A stretch of 8,884 nucleotides of DNA from Planctomycetales bacterium. Lineage in GTDB: Bacteria > Planctomycetota > Phycisphaerae > SM23-33. The notes beneath the pieces are model-generated. The model worked only from the letters and a program-made list of their open reading frames with translations, searched no databases and was not told the origin of the DNA. How positions within the stretch are numbered: the first letter of the stretch is position 1; each line of letters starts with the position of its first letter. The position numbers and the translations under genes are program-made. Positions 6,555-8,884 of the stretch are shown here, one piece after another. The stretch spans positions 1 to 8,884 of the forward strand of contig DAOVLS010000074.1 in assembly GCA_030631125.1 (NCBI GenBank), in the 5' to 3' direction.

Positions 6555-7685
6555 TCATCGCCAGATGGCCTTGAGTTGTCCCTCCGAGAGCGCCTTTCGC
6601 AAGGCCACTTCACCCTCGCGGTCGAGTGTGATCGGGCGTGCCTTGAAGCCCTCGGCCGAGATTGTGGCGGTTTCCTTTCCCTGGGAGGTGCGCATCTGGA
6701 ACGTTGCCGGCTTGTCCGATGAGAGTTCCTGGTGAACCGGCGGTCGGCGATATATCAGTCGGCGGGTGGAGATAATCACCCCGGCCATTCCGTCTTCGGT
6801 CCTCGAACGGTTGCGGTCTGGGATGTAGGCGATGAATCGTTCGTCACCGACGGGCTTGAACCACTGCTCCAGGCGGTGGCGGATGACTGTAGGCAGCGCG
6901 TCCCAGCGGTCCGCCTTGGCTCGCTTGGCGAATTCGACGAACCTGGCGAAATCGTGATGGTGCGTTCCGGCTACAGCGCCGAGGAAACTGGCGGCTATTT
7001 GAATATTCTGAATAAATAGTCTGCAATGCCCGTGCCCGCTTGCCTGATCGACCTTTATCTGCCCGGAAATCGCCCCGGTACCGCTGCACAGGTCGCAGAC
7101 CCAGTAGGGCATCGGAAGATTGGCAGGGGCGGGAATGCTGGGGATCTCCGGCAGGTATTGAAGCAATTCTTCACCGGTAATGCCGCCGAGCCGGTCCTGC
7201 GGGATGATCAGTTGACCGGCTTTATGCTCGGCTTCGAGTGAAATACTGTCCCGCAGTTGCGGTGCGAAGATAATCAGGTGGGCCGACAGATGCGCCCGCC
7301 CGAGGCAGTGGATGCAGACGCGGGGGATCGAGCAGCGAAATTTCCCCTCGCGGAGGTATTCGGCGGGGAATTCAAACAGCGCTCCAGCCCGTTCAAGCGA
7401 AACGAGCCTCATTCGGCTCTGGCCCGTCCGGGGCGCTGCGGCTTGGTCTTCCCTGCGAGGAGGTTTGTCAGGAATTGGCGCAAGCGTGTCGGCGCGTTCG
7501 TCTCTATCCTCGTCGTCTTCGGAGCGGTGCAGCCAGCCGAAAATCGTGTCCTCCGGGACGGGGATGTCCTTCGGCAGGTGGAAGATCCGCCGGCAGAGCC
7601 CACACCGGACGGCACAATCATGGACATCAATCGGCAGTGACAAAACACCGCCGCAACCCGGACATTTTACTCGTCTCGACGCCAT
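6555..7685 (-). CDS. Zinc-ribbon, multi-CxxC protein with possible PH-like C-terminal domain, function unknown
   Basis: Predicted 376 residues from the ATG at 7685, preferred because GAGAGG ends 6 nt before it and because it yields MASRRVKCPGC, a typical zinc-ribbon start. A longer form from ATG 7742 (395 residues) has GAAGG directly abutting the start, so it is less likely. Cysteine pairs are C8-x2-C11 with C28-x2-C31 (an N-terminal zinc ribbon), C124-x2-C127 with C118 nearby, and C197-x2-C200. HGHC (218-221) and a HHH (242-244) could add metal ligands. A charged, acidic-to-Pro linker separates the ribbon from the middle part (about 50-90). The last 110 residues read like a PH/GRAM-type beta domain (ERFIAYIP, then GMAGVIISTRRLIYRR). 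No membrane segment is visible. I do not recognise the family; a DNA-, RNA- or protein-binding role is possible but unsupported. Confidence 0.7.
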   Translation of the reverse strand: MASRRVKCPGCGGVLSLPIDVHDCAVRCGLCRRIFHLPKDIPVPEDTIFGWLHRSEDDEDRDERADTLAPIPDKPPRREDQAAAPRTGQSRMRLVSLERAGALFEFPAEYLREGKFRCSIPRVCIHCLGRAHLSAHLIIFAPQLRDSISLEAEHKAGQLIIPQDRLGGITGEELLQYLPEIPSIPAPANLPMPYWVCDLCSGTGAISGQIKVDQASGHGHCRLFIQNIQIAASFLGAVAGTHHHDFARFVEFAKRAKADRWDALPTVIRHRLEQWFKPVGDERFIAYIPDRNRSRTEDGMAGVIISTRRLIYRRPPVHQELSSDKPATFQMRTSQGKETATISAEGFKARPITLDREGEVALRKALSEGQLKAIWR

Positions 7686-7772
7686 CGCCATCCTCTCGCG
7701 GTAACGCGAATACGAAAGGCCCATGCGATATGGGGTGAACATCCTTCAAAAGCCCGTATGATTCTCACTGGC

Positions 7773-7778
7773 AGTATA
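7773..7778 (-). promoter_or_regulatory. Extended -10 promoter element of the CxxC protein gene
   Basis: On the minus strand the sequence is TGCTATACT, a TATACT -10 box (7773-7778) with an extended TG dinucleotide one base upstream. A TTGCGC-like -35 would be 19 bp upstream, too far for a strong site. It lies between the T-tract of the candidate RNA and the gene start at 7685, which fits a separate transcription unit with a leader of about 80 nt. Confidence 0.45.
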
Positions 7779-7801
7779 GCAAAGCAACAAGGAAAATGCG
7801 C

Positions 7802-7835
7802 AAAAAAAGCCTCCGCCAAAATACCGATGGGAAGG
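7802..7835 (-). terminator. Rho-independent terminator of the candidate small RNA
   Basis: Minus-strand RNA can pair GCCU(U)CC (7829-7836) with GGAGGC (7809-7814), one bulged base, followed directly by a run of seven U (7808-7802). The same 3' arm also closes the long rod of the small RNA by pairing with 7956-7964, so the two stems exclude each other. The sequence after the T-run does not open a gene for over 100 bp. Confidence 0.5.
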
Positions 7836-7983
7836 CATGAGAAAGAACCCTCTATGTTAAGGTGGGCGGTTGCTTGCCGGCCAATGACCTGGCACAGACG
7901 ACACCGCCCTGAATAGGGCTGTCGGTTCTTTCAATTATCCTCCCCTGTCGCGCACGGCAGAGGCAATTTCAATTCCAATTCCT
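7802..7983 (-). ncRNA. Candidate independent small structured RNA, about 180 nt, rod-like
   Basis: The start near 7983 is set by the -10 box at 7990-7995, and the end by the T7 tract at 7802-7808. Helices in the minus-strand RNA: GCCUCUGCC (7964-7956) with GGCGGAGGC (7817-7809), 9 bp; an internal bubble of 10 x 11 nt; GGGGAGG (7945-7939) with CCUUCCC (7835-7829), 7 bp; a 6 x 5 loop; GAAAGAACC (7849-7841 partner 7932-7924), 9 bp; then two hairpins, GACAGCCCU...AGGGCGGUGUC (7923-7900) and UGCC..GGCA (7894-7875). The first two helices each contain one G-U pair that would be an A-C mismatch if plus-strand RNA were made, which supports the minus strand. Size and rod-with-bubble shape recall 6S RNA, but no diagnostic 6S sequence is seen, and riboswitch classes I know do not fit. 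It could also be the leader of the CxxC gene, although the T-tract and separate -10 argue against this. Confidence 0.55.
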
Positions 7984-7989
7984 ACTTGC

Positions 7990-8017
7990 ATTATACTACA
8001 ACTTTCTTATTTGTCGG
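7990..8017 (-). promoter_or_regulatory. Sigma-70-type promoter of the candidate small RNA
   Basis: Minus strand: a perfect TATAAT (7990-7995), preceded by a 16-bp spacer and CCGACA (8012-8017, four of six -35 bases). Transcription would begin near 7983. The nearest downstream coding start is about 300 bp away, so this promoter primarily serves the RNA. Confidence 0.6.
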
Positions 8018-8027
8018 CACAAAGATG

Positions 8028-8048
8028 AAAAAATATTAAGTAAATATT
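8028..8048 (-). terminator. Possible weak terminator of the TPR gene
   Basis: On the minus strand AATATT (8043-8048) and AATATT (8032-8037) can pair across TACTT, followed by a run of T (8033-8028). The stem is all A/T, so it would be weak. The dyad ACGTC-AG-GACGT at 8067-8078 lies between this and the TPR stop and could be a protein-binding site; I have no further evidence for that. Confidence 0.25.
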
Positions 8049-8104
8049 CAGCACTCCTTTTCGAATACGTCAGGACGTTGTTATACGATGATGCGATTCG
8101 GTCA

Positions 8105-8884
8105 TTACAGTTCCGGACCGGTGAGTTTGGGCGTGTATTTCTGGACGAGTCGCAGCAGGTCTGGTTGCCTGGAATCGAGTTCCAGCGACCGGTTCCACGC
8201 CGCCAGAGCCTTGTCCCGCAGGACGGCGTCTTTACCGGAAATGATAAACTGTGTCATGTACACCACGCCAAGCCCTCGCCATGCCGGCGCGCTCTGCCCG
8301 TTGATACTGATGGCGTGCTGATAGGCCGACAGCGCCTTATCCCATTTCTTATGACCGAAATAGCAGGCGCCGATCTGCTCCCATGCAGGCGAACATTTCG
8401 GGTCTTCCCGCACCGCCAGTTCGAAGGCGTGCAGGGCCTCTTTGTGCCGGCCCAGGCGGATGTACGTCGTGCCGAGGTTCAGTAGAAGCATAGGCTGATG
8501 GATGTCGAATTCGAGAGAATCCTTGTACGCCCGGATAGCGTCGTAATGTCGGTTCTGTGCGTCGTAAATAGTGCCGAGGTTGGAATATGCGAAGGGGTTC
8601 TTCGGATCGACCTTTATCGCGTTTTTGCAATACTGCTCGGCCAGGTCGTGTTTACCCATCTGAAAGTAGCAGGCTGACAGGTTGAGGTTCGCGTCGAAAT
8701 CCTCCGGTTTGAGCATGACGGCGCGGAGGTACACCTGGACGGCCTTTCGGAGGTAGTCGCCGGCGGACTTTACGTTCCTGGCTGCGTCGGAAAGGGTCTT
8801 GTACGTTACGCCGAGGTTGTAATGCGGGCGGAAGGCGTATGGGTTGGTATTGCAGGCGCGTTCGTAGGCGTTGGCTGCCTGACG
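8105..8884 (-). CDS. TPR-repeat protein, N-terminus outside the window
   Basis: The frame is open from the right edge to TAA at 8105-8107, giving 259 C-terminal residues; the GTG at 8734 is internal, not a start. Tetratricopeptide repeats are clear: about 62-95, 96-129, 130-163, 164-197 and 198-238, with the NLG.Y...G....A...Y..A...DP pattern. An earlier repeat at 16-60 has an insertion (SDAARNVKSAGDYLRK), and the last has one at GVVYMTQFIISGKDAVL. A repeat is cut by the window edge. TPR arrays are helical scaffolds for protein-protein interaction, so the partner and role cannot be read from sequence. The end, KYTPKLTGPEL, has no anchor or membrane segment. Whether the missing N-terminus has a signal peptide or another domain is unknown. 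It is followed by the candidate small RNA on the same strand, probably as a separate unit. Confidence 0.88.
   Translation of the reverse strand, partial: RQAANAYERACNTNPYAFRPHYNLGVTYKTLSDAARNVKSAGDYLRKAVQVYLRAVMLKPEDFDANLNLSACYFQMGKHDLAEQYCKNAIKVDPKNPFAYSNLGTIYDAQNRHYDAIRAYKDSLEFDIHQPMLLLNLGTTYIRLGRHKEALHAFELAVREDPKCSPAWEQIGACYFGHKKWDKALSAYQHAISINGQSAPAWRGLGVVYMTQFIISGKDAVLRDKALAAWNRSLELDSRQPDLLRLVQKYTPKLTGPEL

Noticed and set aside
7841..7932. attC recombination site or known riboswitch (c-di-GMP, TPP, cobalamin, SAM)
   Set aside because: No GTTRRRY/RYYYAAC core boxes for attC, and none of the conserved riboswitch core sequences are present.

Overview
The window looks like a piece of a chromosome or large contig from a planctomycete-like bacterium, most likely of the Phycisphaerae type. 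This is an inference from the GC-rich coding style, a Ca-motif FG-GAP/VCBS protein, a zinc-ribbon protein of unknown function, and TPR and lipoprotein genes scattered without tight operons. No rRNA or other taxonomic marker is present, so the assignment is tentative. Nothing indicates a plasmid, phage or insertion sequence.

Left part, plus strand (1-4989). The window opens inside mnmG, of which only the C-terminal third is visible. Its reading frame carries a perfect 54-bp palindrome whose length and phase add exactly 18 codons. A 370-bp gap with three consecutive stem-loops leads to a small flgM-like anti-sigma-28 gene. A GC-rich palindromic element follows, and then come a 741-residue FG-GAP/VCBS beta-propeller protein and a lipoprotein-like protein of unknown function with an internally duplicated domain. 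The last two genes are co-directional, 73 bp apart, and may be cotranscribed.

Right part, minus strand (5022-8884). The lipoprotein gene converges with a WbpA-type UDP-N-acetylglucosamine 6-dehydrogenase gene, 32 bp away, which would supply a uronic-acid sugar nucleotide for surface polysaccharide. Upstream of it lies a compact array of GCTGANN heptamers in inverted arrangement. Next comes a gene for a multi-CxxC protein with a possible PH-like C-terminal domain. The window ends inside a TPR-repeat protein gene.

The most interesting feature is the 419-bp gap between the last two genes. It holds what looks like an independent minus-strand small-RNA gene: a perfect TATAAT -10 box, about 180 nt that fold into a long interrupted rod, and a T7 tract. 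Two helices have G-U wobbles that pair only in the minus-strand transcript, which supports the strand call. Its size and rod-with-bubble shape recall 6S RNA, but I recognise no family signature. It also contains mutually exclusive pairings that could act as a switch.

The genes do not form one obvious pathway. The dehydrogenase, lipoprotein and propeller protein fit a loose cell-surface or carbohydrate theme. mnmG (tRNA modification), flgM (flagellar regulation) and the TPR protein look like unrelated chromosomal neighbours.
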